Assembly: GCA_028716385.1 (NCBI GenBank)
Contig: JAQUPX010000001.1
Span: forward strand, 594,775 to 658,774
Reading direction: 5' to 3'
Length of the DNA stretch: 64,000 bases
Source: a bacterium
Lineage (GTDB): Bacteria; Hydrothermota; UBA3073; JACQXS01; JAQTXJ01
In this document: positions 51,263 through 60,090 of the stretch, piece by piece
Position numbering within the stretch: position 1 is the first letter of the stretch
Layout: each line of letters opens with the position of its first letter
Notes under the pieces: generated by a model
Told to the model about the DNA's origin: nothing
The model's input: the letters and a program-made list of their open reading frames with translations, nothing else
Databases searched by the model: none
Position numbers and translations under genes: made by a program

Positions 51263-51664
51263 CCGTCCCCCTTACCCCCATAAATATACAGTAAATATGT
51301 AATAAAAAAATTATATACAATATATGTTTCATTTTTACCTATTAGTCAAGAGGTTTTTTATTTTTCCACCTTATAATACCAATTTTGCTAAAAATTTGTT
51401 TAGTTGGCTTAGTTGGGAGTATGCTAAATTGATCCTTGCCACCAATCTTTCTGTTGGGGGATTCTCTGTCTTTAATCTCTAACTTTTTGTCAATTCAATC
51501 TGCGGTTACAAGTTCTTGAATTGTTTAGAACTTGTTACCCCAAACGGAAATGTCCAGGAATTTTCTGCCCTCTGTGCCCTTTGAAGTGAAAAGTTTTTTT
51601 GTTTTTTAGAAAAAATTAAAAATATCTTGACGAGTATAATCTCTAAATTAAGCTCGTTGAAATT
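51263..51664. other. 402-base intergenic region with promoter-like element and inverted repeat
   Basis: Contains on the minus strand a TTGACT with CATATA at 17 bases (about 51320-51350), a candidate promoter for the eight-gene secreted block. At 51504-51539 lies an inverted repeat, GGTTACAAGTTCT with AGAACTTGTTACC (one mismatch) around a ten-base loop. The plus-strand end holds TATAAT at about 51634 ahead of the FAD-oxidoreductase gene. No gene is seen. Confidence 0.45.
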
Positions 51665-52741
51665 ATGGATATTATTGTAATCGGAGGCGGGCCCGCTGGT
51701 TTATCTGCAGCTATTACCGCTAAAGACCTTGGTGCGGATGTCCTTCTTGTTGATGAAAATCATAAAATAGGCGGACAGCTTGTCAAACAAACCCATAAGT
51801 TCTTTGGTGCAAAACAACACTGGTGCGGCGTAAGAGGTATTAATATTGCAAATATATTGTTTGAACAGGCTCAACAAAAAGGTGTAAATGTTTTGTTAGA
51901 ATCTTCTGCGGTAGGCATATATAATGAAAATAACATTAAAAAAGTCGGGATTATAACTTCTGAAAAATATATGCTGGTAGAAACAAAAGGCATTGTTATA
52001 GCCGCCGGGGCAGAAGAAAATATGTTAAACTTTGAGAACAATGACCTTCCCGGTATCTATGGCGCAGGCGCAGTTCAGACGCTTGTAAACGTTTACGGTA
52101 TTATGCCTGGCAAAAAAGTTTTAATGGTGGGGTCCGGCAACATTGGACTTATTGTAAGTTATCAACTTATGCAAGCAGGAATTGATGTTGTTGGCATAAT
52201 AGAAGGTTTGCCCGAAATAGGAGGCTATCTTGTCCATGCTTCTAAAATCAGGCGTCTTGGAATACCGATATACGTTTCGCATACAATAAAATCAGCAATC
52301 GGAAAAGAATCCGTTGAAAACGCGATAATTACAAAAATAGATAAAAATTGGCAGCCTGTTGTCGGCAGTGAACAGCAAATAGATTGTGATGTGATTTGCC
52401 TTGCCGTAGGACTTACCCCGTCAACGGAATTGCTAAACCAGGCCGGTTGTGAAATGAAATATATCCCCGAACTTGGCGGATATACTGCATGCCACAATGA
52501 GTTGTTGCGCACCAGTATCCCGGGAATTTACATTGCAGGCGATATTTCGGGCATAGAAGAAGCTGTAACTGCAATACTTGAGGGGAGAGTTGCCGGTGCT
52601 GCCTGCGTGCAGGAAATACTCGAAAATAAAAAGGCGGATACCATTCTATCGCAAACTGCTTCTGAACTTGCAGAATTCAGGGCAGGTCCTTTTGGCGAAA
52701 AAGCAAGAACAGGGAAAAAGAAAATTCAAAAACAATTATAA
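51665..52741 (+). CDS. FAD/NAD-dependent oxidoreductase (HcnB/opine-oxidase-like)
   Basis: 358 residues. FAD-binding motif IVIGGGPAGLSAAITA at 3-18, an NAD-binding second Rossmann motif KVLMVGSGNIGLIVSYQL near 155, and the C-terminal FAD motif TSIPGIYIAGDISGIEEAVTAILEGRVAGAACV. HWCGVRG and QLVKQTHKFFG resemble the alpha subunits of amino-acid, sarcosine or opine oxidoreductases, which normally pair with a second FAD subunit and a small Fe-S protein; neither follows here. The real electron donor is unknown. Confidence 0.78.
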   Translation: MDIIVIGGGPAGLSAAITAKDLGADVLLVDENHKIGGQLVKQTHKFFGAKQHWCGVRGINIANILFEQAQQKGVNVLLESSAVGIYNENNIKKVGIITSEKYMLVETKGIVIAAGAEENMLNFENNDLPGIYGAGAVQTLVNVYGIMPGKKVLMVGSGNIGLIVSYQLMQAGIDVVGIIEGLPEIGGYLVHASKIRRLGIPIYVSHTIKSAIGKESVENAIITKIDKNWQPVVGSEQQIDCDVICLAVGLTPSTELLNQAGCEMKYIPELGGYTACHNELLRTSIPGIYIAGDISGIEEAVTAILEGRVAGAACVQEILENKKADTILSQTASELAEFRAGPFGEKARTGKKKIQKQL

Positions 52742-52849
52742 TGCTTTATAAAAATAGAGTATATTTTGTCTGAAAATTAAAAAAAATAAAATCAATATTG
52801 ACAAACAAAAAATAAGATATAAAAAAGAAAATTAGTTTAAGAAATTAAA

Positions 52850-53254
52850 ATGATAACTAAAAATAATAAGAAAGAAAAAAAAGGAGTGCCCTTAAAAAAA
52901 GAAAAAGGGCGAAAGGGTAGTGAAATGCCTAAACAGAATGTTTCAAAAGATTTGGGAAGCAAAAATCAGGCAAAAGTAAAAGGAAAAATCGGAAAAGCAA
53001 AAAAAGTTGAGGAAGCTGATATTTTATATAATCAGGGACTTGAACTTGTAAGTCTTGGACGATACGAAGAAGCTCTGGATTCCTTTGAAAAAGCTATAAA
53101 GCTAAAATCCAATTTTGCTGAAGCCTGGTATCATAAAAGCCTTGTTCTTGGTATTCTGGAACGTCCCACAGAAGCTATAAAAGCTTTTGAAAAAACAATG
53201 GCGCTTAAACCCGAATTATGTGATAATGAAGAGCCGGATAAAATGATGAATTAA
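52850..53254 (+). CDS. TPR-repeat protein
   Basis: 134 residues. A Lys-rich, disordered first half (about 1-60) is followed by two TPR units (ADILYNQGLELVSLGRYEEALDSFEKAIKLKSN and AWYHKSLVLGILERPTEAIKAFEKTMALKP). TPR regions bind other proteins. The start is uncertain: the MPKQN codon at 52925 has a better ribosome site. It lies 33 bases before nadK, so it may be cotranscribed with it. Confidence 0.7.
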   Translation: MITKNNKKEKKGVPLKKEKGRKGSEMPKQNVSKDLGSKNQAKVKGKIGKAKKVEEADILYNQGLELVSLGRYEEALDSFEKAIKLKSNFAEAWYHKSLVLGILERPTEAIKAFEKTMALKPELCDNEEPDKMMN

Positions 53255-53287
53255 TCAGCTTTTTATTATGATTCAGTATAAAAATAT

Positions 53288-54127
53288 ATGAGGATAGGAA
53301 TAGTCGCGAACCTTTCCAAGCCTCATGTTAATAGTCTCCTCCCTGAACTTGTAGAGTGGCTGACTGCCCATAAACAAGAAGTGTATTTTTTTGATAATGG
53401 GTTTAGTTATTCCGGAATTACCTCTTGTAAAAATTCAGATGAATTCCTTTCTGTCGTAGAAATGGTTCTTGCGATTGGTGGGGATGGAACATTACTAAAA
53501 GCTTCCCATATCATTGGTGAAAAAGGAATTCCAATTCTTGGTATTAATCTCGGAGGATTAGGATTCTTAACCGAAGTTCGCAAAGACGAGTTGTATCCGG
53601 CTCTTACTAAAGTTTTGTCCTCCGGGTATAAAACAGAAGAAAGAATGGTTCTGGAAGCTATAGTTAAAGAGGAAAAACTATACGGATTAAATGATATCGT
53701 TATTGTAGGTTCGGGTTCAGGCAGGATGCTTCAGTTGGAATTATGGATAAATGGTAGTTATACTTCTAATTTTCTTGCAGATGGATTGATAGTTTCCACG
53801 CCAACAGGCTCTACCGCTTATTCACTTGCTGCTCTTGGGCCTGTAGTTGAACCATCAATGGAATGCATAGTTGTAAATTTAATCTGCCCGCATACTTTTG
53901 GTGCGAGGCCTATAGTAGTTTCCGCAGATTCCGTAATAGAAGTTAAATGCAGTGCCCCGTCTATTGTAGTTGTGGCAGACGGACAGAAAAAAATTTCATT
54001 GTCTAATAATGAGACGGTTAAATTTAAAAAAGCCGATTATAAAGTCAAGCTCGTCCAATCCGGATTCCGTGATTTTTATGAAGTTTTGAGAACCAAATTG
54101 AAATGGGGGGGAGGTAAAGAAAGATAG
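53288..54127 (+). CDS. nadK: NAD kinase
   Basis: 279 residues. Phosphorylates NAD to NADP. The ATP-binding signature GGDGT is at 64-68, with ILGINLGGLGFLTEV (about 86-100), NDIVIV and the hallmark DGLIVSTPTGSTAYSLAALGP (about 165-185). Length and order match the short bacterial form. The C-terminus carries a short basic tail. Confidence 0.96.
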   Translation: MRIGIVANLSKPHVNSLLPELVEWLTAHKQEVYFFDNGFSYSGITSCKNSDEFLSVVEMVLAIGGDGTLLKASHIIGEKGIPILGINLGGLGFLTEVRKDELYPALTKVLSSGYKTEERMVLEAIVKEEKLYGLNDIVIVGSGSGRMLQLELWINGSYTSNFLADGLIVSTPTGSTAYSLAALGPVVEPSMECIVVNLICPHTFGARPIVVSADSVIEVKCSAPSIVVVADGQKKISLSNNETVKFKKADYKVKLVQSGFRDFYEVLRTKLKWGGGKER

Positions 54128-54189
54128 TTTATGCTTGCCTTAATGTTAGGCGAAAATAAAAAATAATCAAGGGATTAACAAAATTCTTA

Positions 54190-54218
54190 TTGACAAAGGC
54201 TAAACTATTAGGTAAGAA
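54190..54218 (+). promoter_or_regulatory. rpsJ promoter with near-leaderless start
   Basis: TTGACA (54190-54195), exact 17-base spacer, TAAGAA (54213-54218). The ATG of rpsJ at 54230 lies about four bases past the predicted start, with no Shine-Dalgarno. Confidence 0.45.
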
Positions 54219-54229
54219 TTGAAACTATT

Positions 54230-54532
54230 ATGGATAAAATCAGAATTAAACTAAAAGCTTATGACCACAATATTCTTGATAACACTGTAAAAGAAATCAT
54301 ATCTACGTTGAGCGAAACCGGCGGCGAAATTTCAGGTCCCATTCCTTTGCCTACGAAACGAAGTTTATATACAGTGTTACGCGCTTCTAATATTGATAAA
54401 AAGTCACGAGAACAGTTTGAACTTACTGTTCATAAAAGGCTTATAGAAGTAGAAAATCCTACAAAGCAGACAGTAGATGCTTTGACAAAACTTAATCTTC
54501 CTGCAGGCGTAGATGTAGAAATAAAAATATAA
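54230..54532 (+). CDS. rpsJ: Ribosomal protein S10
   Basis: 100 residues, full length. [20 protein letters not shown] near the start, [39 protein letters not shown] with the tRNA/ribosome-contacting loop, and [10 protein letters not shown] at the end. It stands alone, not at the head of an S10-spc operon as is usual; nadK precedes it and the GlmS-like gene follows. Confidence 0.97.
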   Translation: MDKIRIKLKAYDHNILDNTVKEIISTLSETGGEISGPIPLPTKRSLYTVLRASNIDKKSREQFELTVHKRLIEVENPTKQTVDALTKLNLPAGVDVEIKI

Positions 54533-54613
54533 ATCTACCATCAAAAACCCGGAATTTATAAGTAAAAGAGTAAAATCCTCAGAGGGAAACTTAACCATAA
54601 GTAATAAAAACCT

Positions 54614-55723
54614 ATGAATCGTAAACTTGTAAAAAATATTGCCACCACAGCTAAAAAAGGTAATCACAAGCATTTTATGATTAAGGAAATCAAAGAATCT
54701 CCGCAAAAAGCAAAGGAATTATTACATCTTCTCAAAAAATATCCTTCTGTCCCAAAAATTATAGATGAAATATATAATGCAGAAAATACATATATTACAG
54801 GTGCAGGAACATCTTTTCACGCTGGTTTGTTAGGAACTTATTATTTTAATAAACTTGCTCATACTAAAACAATTATAGCTTTTGCGGCTGAATTTGTAGA
54901 AAGATTTGGGGATAGTTTTACCAACAAAGATGTATTAATTGGCATATCACAAAGCGGAGAAACAAAAGATGTTAAAAATGTAATGGATTTTTTTGAACAC
55001 AAAAAACATAAAAAAATCTTATCCATTGTTAATGTTATCGGTTCATCTATTGCTATTCGCAGTAAATTGTTTATCCCGCTTGCCTGCAATACTGAAATAG
55101 CCGTGCCGGCAACGAAAACTTTTATAAACGAAACAATAACTTTTCTTTATTTGGCAATGATTCTTGCAAGGAAAAAAGGAATCACTTCTCCAATAACTTA
55201 CAAAGATATGGAAAAACTGCCGGACCTACTTGCAAAAACAATAGAAACGACAGAGTCAATGGCAAAAGATGCGGCAAAATTTTTAGGTAAAACCAATGAT
55301 TTTTACAGTGTAGGATACGGACTTACATATCCGATTGCGCTCGAAAGCGCCTTAAAAATAAAAGAAACTACTTATGCTCATTGTGAAGGAATGTATTCTT
55401 CCGAGTTCAAACACGGTCCCATATCTATTGTAACAAAAGATTATCCCGTGATGTTTACCGTTGCAAAACCTAATAAAAATGTAATGCTTGGTCATATAAA
55501 TGAAGTTTTATGCAGAGGTGGAAGAGTATTGACTGTTAGGCCCGAAGATAAAGATTTGAAAAAACAAAGTAATTTCTATATTCCCTTACCTGACGCTAAT
55601 CCATTTCTTACTCCCATAATTGCTGTGATTCCTTTTCAATTAATTGCTTATTATCTTTGCCTGCAAAAAGGATACAATCCTGACCAACCAAGGAACATTT
55701 CTAAAACGGTAACCGTAACGTAA
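54614..55723 (+). CDS. GlmS-type isomerase domain (no glutaminase domain)
   Basis: 369 residues. Two SIS domains (about 45-190 and 215-345) with the sugar-phosphate motifs ITGAGTSFHAGLLG, GISQSGETKDV and the catalytic region YGLTYPIALESALKIKETTYAHCEGMYSSEFKHGP. The linker KHFMIKEIKESP and C-terminus PRNISKTVTVT are those of glucosamine-6-phosphate synthase, not of NagB-type deaminases. The usual N-terminal 240-residue glutaminase domain is absent; the start MNRKLV lies where that domain would end. It may use ammonia, act as a deaminase, or pair with a separate amidotransferase. Confidence 0.82.
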   Translation: MNRKLVKNIATTAKKGNHKHFMIKEIKESPQKAKELLHLLKKYPSVPKIIDEIYNAENTYITGAGTSFHAGLLGTYYFNKLAHTKTIIAFAAEFVERFGDSFTNKDVLIGISQSGETKDVKNVMDFFEHKKHKKILSIVNVIGSSIAIRSKLFIPLACNTEIAVPATKTFINETITFLYLAMILARKKGITSPITYKDMEKLPDLLAKTIETTESMAKDAAKFLGKTNDFYSVGYGLTYPIALESALKIKETTYAHCEGMYSSEFKHGPISIVTKDYPVMFTVAKPNKNVMLGHINEVLCRGGRVLTVRPEDKDLKKQSNFYIPLPDANPFLTPIIAVIPFQLIAYYLCLQKGYNPDQPRNISKTVTVT

Positions 55724-56011
55724 TCCTCTACAAAAATAACTCATATTTGTTTTCCCTTTGCTCTCTCTGTAGTTTTGTTTCCGCGACTTAGCGACTTTGC
55801 GTGAGAAATTCTTTTCATCCGTTATTGTTTTTTAATCTCTCGTGTTAATCTGTAATAATCTTGTGTTTATTTGTGTTAACTATGTTCTCGATTTTCTTAT
55901 GAGGCATCTCTATTCCTGTTATCTTCTATTTTTAATTTGTGGAAATCTCGTGAAATCTTTTGGTTATAAGCCTTCTCTGTGGTTACTGTTTTTGTTTTTT
56001 TGGATTCTTCC
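55724..56011. other. Intergenic region after the GlmS-like gene
   Basis: 288 bases of AT-rich DNA. Its right end leads into the palindrome ACCCGCGCGGGT at 56025-56036, which also encodes the end of the recombinase. No gene is seen. Confidence 0.4.
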
Positions 56012-56905
56012 CTACCCGCGCGGGTGACAGGTTCTCACTGCCTCTTTGAGCTTTTCGCGGTCTATGTGAGTATAAATTTCAGTGGTCGTAATCGAAGAGT
56101 GCCCTAATAATTCCTGGACTACTCTTAAATTTGCTCCGCCTTCTAACAATGCCGTAGCAAACGAATGTCTGAATGTGTGAGGCGTAACTTCTCTATTAAT
56201 TCCTGACAATTTAACGTATTTTGTTATGATTTTCCATCCGCCCATTCTGGATAATTGTTTGCCATTATAGTTGAGAAATAAAACATCAAAGTCTTTGCCT
56301 TTGTCTTTTTTTAATATAGGCCGCCCATTTGTTAGATACATTTCTATGGCTTTTTTAGTATACGAGCCAATTGGAACTATTCTTTCTTTATTCCCTTTGC
56401 CGTAAAATCGTAATAATTCCATCCCATTAATCATATTGGACATCTTTAAATTTAACAATTCGGAAATTCTTAACCCTGAACCATAAAGCACTTCAAGCAT
56501 TGCCCTGTCCCTTAATCCTATCGGGTCTATTTTGTTTGCCTGTTCTATTATTAAATTAACCTCTTCCGGCGATAAAACATTAGGCAAATGTTTTGTTAAT
56601 TTTGGTGCGTGTAAAGAATTAATTGGCGAATCCGGCATTATTTCCTCATCTACGAGAAATCTGTAAAACTCTCGTATTGCTGCTACAATACGGGCTACGG
56701 AACTCATTTCCATTTTTTCCGTATCTTCTAAATACAGAATAAACGCGTTTATGTTTTCACTTGTGGCTTTTACGGGGTGAATTTTTAGAGGTTCAAAAAA
56801 TTTAAACATCTTTTTTATATCTCTTTCATAAGCCTCTTCCGTATTGTGACTGCTTCCTTTGATAAGTAAATGATTCTTAAATCCCTCTAAAATGTCGTCA
56901 GTCAT
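56012..56905 (-). CDS. XerC/XerD-type tyrosine recombinase
   Basis: 297 residues. N-terminal SAM-like core-binding domain (about 5-90), then the catalytic domain with all six residues: R146 in GSGLRISEL, K170, H243 and R246 in HTFRHSFA, H269 in LGHSS and Y278 in EIYTH. The C-terminal HPRG matches the XerD ending. Resolves chromosome dimers at dif. Lack of integrase-like neighbours argues for the housekeeping enzyme rather than a phage integrase. Confidence 0.92.
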   Translation of the reverse strand: MTDDILEGFKNHLLIKGSSHNTEEAYERDIKKMFKFFEPLKIHPVKATSENINAFILYLEDTEKMEMSSVARIVAAIREFYRFLVDEEIMPDSPINSLHAPKLTKHLPNVLSPEEVNLIIEQANKIDPIGLRDRAMLEVLYGSGLRISELLNLKMSNMINGMELLRFYGKGNKERIVPIGSYTKKAIEMYLTNGRPILKKDKGKDFDVLFLNYNGKQLSRMGGWKIITKYVKLSGINREVTPHTFRHSFATALLEGGANLRVVQELLGHSSITTTEIYTHIDREKLKEAVRTCHPRG

Positions 56906-57035
56906 TTTAATAAAATGTAATTAAGAATAAATACTTGTCCATATATTTTTATCTTCCATTTTTTCTGCTATTTGATTCTCTGCCCTCTGATATTCTGTTT
57001 CCCTGATATGCTATTTGTTAACGGTTTTCTATTTT

Positions 57036-57875
57036 TTATTCCAATCCCTTCAAAAAACTATAAACACATTGCCGCATATCTGCGCTGTATCCACCCTCTA
57101 ATATGCTAAAACACGGTATGTCTAATCCACGAATAAGAGTCCCTATTTTTTCGTAACTCTCAATTTCAAGATTCAAGTTAGTAATCGGGTCTCCTATGTA
57201 TGTATCAAATCCTGCGGAAATTCCAACTATTTCAGGAGCAAACTCTTTTATCTTTACAATCGCCTTTTCTAATGTGCTTAAATATTCTTTTTCCTCCGTG
57301 CCTGCAGATAACGGATAATTTATGCAATTATCCTGCGATACTAATCCCGTCCCAGGGTAAAGAGGGCTTTGATGTAATGATACGTATAGAACTTTTTTAT
57401 CCCCGAAAAATATTTCTTCCGTTCCATTCCCGTGATGACAATCAATGTCAAGTATAGTGCTGCGGGAAGCATTTATCTTTTTTATGGCAATTGCAATGTT
57501 GTTGAAATAACAAAATCCGGCAACGCTGTTTCTACCTGAATGGTGTCCCGGGGGTCTCATTAACGAAAAAGCCGTTTCTCCGGTAACTGCAAGTTCTGCA
57601 GCTTTTATTGCTGCGCCTGCAGATAATTTTGCATAGTCAAATATGTTTGGAAGAGCAGGCGTATCCAAATCAAAAAAACTGCCTGCCTTAACGGCATTTA
57701 ATAATTCGGGACTATGCGCAAGTAATATATCTTCATCTTTTGCAGGTTCAGGCTCAATAAACTGGAAAATGTTTGTATCTTTCAAATATTCATAAGTAAG
57801 CTTAACTCTCTCCGGCGATTCCGGGTGCCCGGGACTTTTGTATTTAATACACTCAGGTGAAAATATAATTTTCAT
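57036..57875 (-). CDS. Histone-deacetylase-superfamily deacetylase (AcuC/acetylpolyamine-like)
   Basis: 279 residues from the ATG at 57875; the longer open frame reaches back into the pckG region and has no similarity. Zinc-dependent deacetylase residues: H111 and H112 in RPPGHHSGR, D145 and H147 in DIDCHHGNGTEEIF, D224 in AGFDTYIGDP, and Y263 in GGYS. The fold start (SPECIKYKSPGHPESPERV) is typical of bacterial class II-like enzymes acting on acetylated proteins or polyamines. Immediately downstream of pckG. Confidence 0.9.
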   Translation of the reverse strand: MKIIFSPECIKYKSPGHPESPERVKLTYEYLKDTNIFQFIEPEPAKDEDILLAHSPELLNAVKAGSFFDLDTPALPNIFDYAKLSAGAAIKAAELAVTGETAFSLMRPPGHHSGRNSVAGFCYFNNIAIAIKKINASRSTILDIDCHHGNGTEEIFFGDKKVLYVSLHQSPLYPGTGLVSQDNCINYPLSAGTEEKEYLSTLEKAIVKIKEFAPEIVGISAGFDTYIGDPITNLNLEIESYEKIGTLIRGLDIPCFSILEGGYSADMRQCVYSFLKGLE

Positions 57876-57946
57876 TTCTATTTTAAAATAACAAGAGGCA
57901 GGTAGAATAATTCTACCTGCCTCTAAACAATAAATATCACTTATTC

Positions 57947-59854
57947 TTAATGTCCACAACAGGAACAACCGCAACTTCCACCGGCAACAAATTTTTCCGG
58001 CAGTATGTAGTCGCCATGTTTTGCCTGTGCTTCAAGCAATCTCTTTCTCTGTGCTTCTAACGTTTCCAACAATACTTTCGGTGCATCCTTTACTTTCGTC
58101 TCGTAAATCTTCTTAATTCTGTCGATCTTTGATAGACTCTCTTTTACTCTTATCATAAATTGCTTATTATAAGCTTCCGGAGAGTAATCTTTACCTAATA
58201 CGCTCTTGAACAATGGTTTCAGGTCTTCGTATTTCGGTATTTTTCCTGTAGGTGTTTCTATGACTTCAACTTCTTTGTTCGCGCGTAATTCCATCCATTT
58301 ATACCATACTTTTTTATCCGTCTTTTCGTTCAAGAATTTCCCGGTTTCTTTGTCCACGAGAAAATAATTTACTCCGAATATAGGCGGAACTTTTTTCAAA
58401 CCATTTTCAAACTCTATGTTGTTCTTTATGTATTCTCCTATAGGAATGGGCAAAAAGTCAAGGTTGGACATCGGGTTAAATTCCCTGACGCCTTCCTGGC
58501 CAAGCGTAGCTGCAGTAGTTTCCGACTCAAGCGCAGCGCCTTTCATTACTATACCATGCGTCCAACTCAATGATTCTTCTACCGGCACGCAAGTATCCGA
58601 ATCTCTGCCACCATAGACTATACCACTGACAGTTACTCCTTCCGGACTGTGTATGTTTTTGTCGCAGTTTTCTAAAGTGTCAAGACTCATCGTAAATCTT
58701 GCATTCGGGTGTGAACATTTAATTTCTTTGTCCTTAGCGTCTTTTTTGCCGACAAACCAATCTCCGGAATGATTTATTCCTTTTGCAGGAACATCACCAT
58801 TTTTACCTATCCAGTGAGCTTTTTTATCTTCAGTAATTAATACGTTTGACAATATGATTTCACGCGGGTTATTCAAAGCTTTCCATTGTATCGGGTCATC
58901 CTTTGAGTTTATCCCCTGTATTATACCAAACATACCTCTTTCTACATTTACACCTATGATTTCACCGTTAATTTTTTTAAGATATGAAATGTCATCTCCA
59001 ACGATAGTTTCACCGTCAAGCATTGCAGTAGAAGTCTTTCCGCACGCCGATGGAAAAGCTCCCGTAAAATAAGTAACTCTGCCTTTTGGTCCATGAACTC
59101 CCATAAGAAGCATATGTTCCGTAAGCCAGCCCTCTTTTGAGCCCCGTTTAATGGCAAGTCTCATTGCGAGCTTTTTTAATCCGATTGAGTTCCCGCCGTA
59201 TTGCGTATTGGCGCTGTAAACCGTATTTTCTTCCGTATCGATGTATATTCTTCGTTTATCGAGGTTTTTACAGGTCTTTCTTTCGTCTAATTCTCCCTGT
59301 GAATGTATGAATTTGAAAATCTTTGCATTCTTGCCCTGTCTTACAAATTCTTCATAACCCTGTCTATATAAAAGGTCTTCATTATGCGCTACAAAAGCCG
59401 AATCCGTCAGCTGGAGTGCAGGTATTGAGAATTTGGAGTTCGTTGGCCCTAAGCAGAAGAACCTGACATACATCTCGTGCCCCTTCATACTATCTTTAAG
59501 TATTTCCATAACGTCTTTCAATCCTTCATCCCTGTCTTTCGTATCTATGGATTCGCCAAGTTCAACGCCCTTCGGAACAAGAATAGCCGTATGAGCTTTA
59601 TCTCTTGCCTGGTCAAGATAATTGTCAAAATGGTAAGTATGTCCGTCTATTGCCATTTTGTGTTCTTCACCGTTTTTTACGGCGGCATCCCTGATATACT
59701 TTATGTCTTCTTTCGAATCTGTGCACACAAAAACCGAATCAGGATTGCAAAGCTCTATGTATTTTGTGATAAATTTATCAACTTCCGGATTACCTATCTT
59801 TTCAATTTTAGCGTAATCCTTTTCACTCAACTTCTTTTTTAATATTTCTTCCAT
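57947..59854 (-). CDS. pckG: GTP-dependent phosphoenolpyruvate carboxykinase
   Basis: 635 residues. Converts oxaloacetate and GTP to phosphoenolpyruvate and CO2, the entry to gluconeogenesis. P-loop GAFPSACGKTS at 265-275 with the reactive Cys 271 of the GTP form, VGDDISYLKK metal site, HPNARFT and NPMSNLDFLPIP nearby. The C-terminus ends with an unusual Cys-rich tag: C628, C630, C632, C633 and H635 in the last eight residues, which looks like a metal- or Fe-S-binding motif and is not part of the usual enzyme. AGGGGGAAT precedes the ATG. Confidence 0.95.
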   Translation of the reverse strand: MEEILKKKLSEKDYAKIEKIGNPEVDKFITKYIELCNPDSVFVCTDSKEDIKYIRDAAVKNGEEHKMAIDGHTYHFDNYLDQARDKAHTAILVPKGVELGESIDTKDRDEGLKDVMEILKDSMKGHEMYVRFFCLGPTNSKFSIPALQLTDSAFVAHNEDLLYRQGYEEFVRQGKNAKIFKFIHSQGELDERKTCKNLDKRRIYIDTEENTVYSANTQYGGNSIGLKKLAMRLAIKRGSKEGWLTEHMLLMGVHGPKGRVTYFTGAFPSACGKTSTAMLDGETIVGDDISYLKKINGEIIGVNVERGMFGIIQGINSKDDPIQWKALNNPREIILSNVLITEDKKAHWIGKNGDVPAKGINHSGDWFVGKKDAKDKEIKCSHPNARFTMSLDTLENCDKNIHSPEGVTVSGIVYGGRDSDTCVPVEESLSWTHGIVMKGAALESETTAATLGQEGVREFNPMSNLDFLPIPIGEYIKNNIEFENGLKKVPPIFGVNYFLVDKETGKFLNEKTDKKVWYKWMELRANKEVEVIETPTGKIPKYEDLKPLFKSVLGKDYSPEAYNKQFMIRVKESLSKIDRIKKIYETKVKDAPKVLLETLEAQRKRLLEAQAKHGDYILPEKFVAGGSCGCSCCGH

Positions 59855-60090
59855 TATTCCCCCTTATAGCCAAAGACATTAATATATAAAAACCGTTATG
59901 TCAAGGATAAATAATACCAACGTATACGTTGGTTTACCTGCCGGTTTGTTTGACAGGCTTGTTGAAGACAGGTAAACTATCTCAACTTTTTTTATTCTTT
60001 CTACCCGGTCTTTTTCTACCTACTACTTGCTTTCTACTGTCTACTTTTTTTAATTGACTTTCCCATGTCTCCGTTCTACATTTATCTATT
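59855..60090. other. Intergenic region with GC-type inverted repeat
   Basis: Between divergent pckG and patatin genes. GCCTGTCAAACAAACCGGCAGG-type inverted repeat elements (about 59938-59975) resemble the one at 42646-42685. No gene is seen. Confidence 0.4.

Noticed and set aside
56012..56905. Recombinase as a phage or island integrase
   Set aside because: No phage, att-like or mobile genes near it; sequence features are those of XerC/D.
57876..57974. N-terminal extension of the deacetylase reaching into pckG
   Set aside because: The first 33 residues are unlike the family and have no ribosome site; the start at 57875 gives the normal fold beginning.
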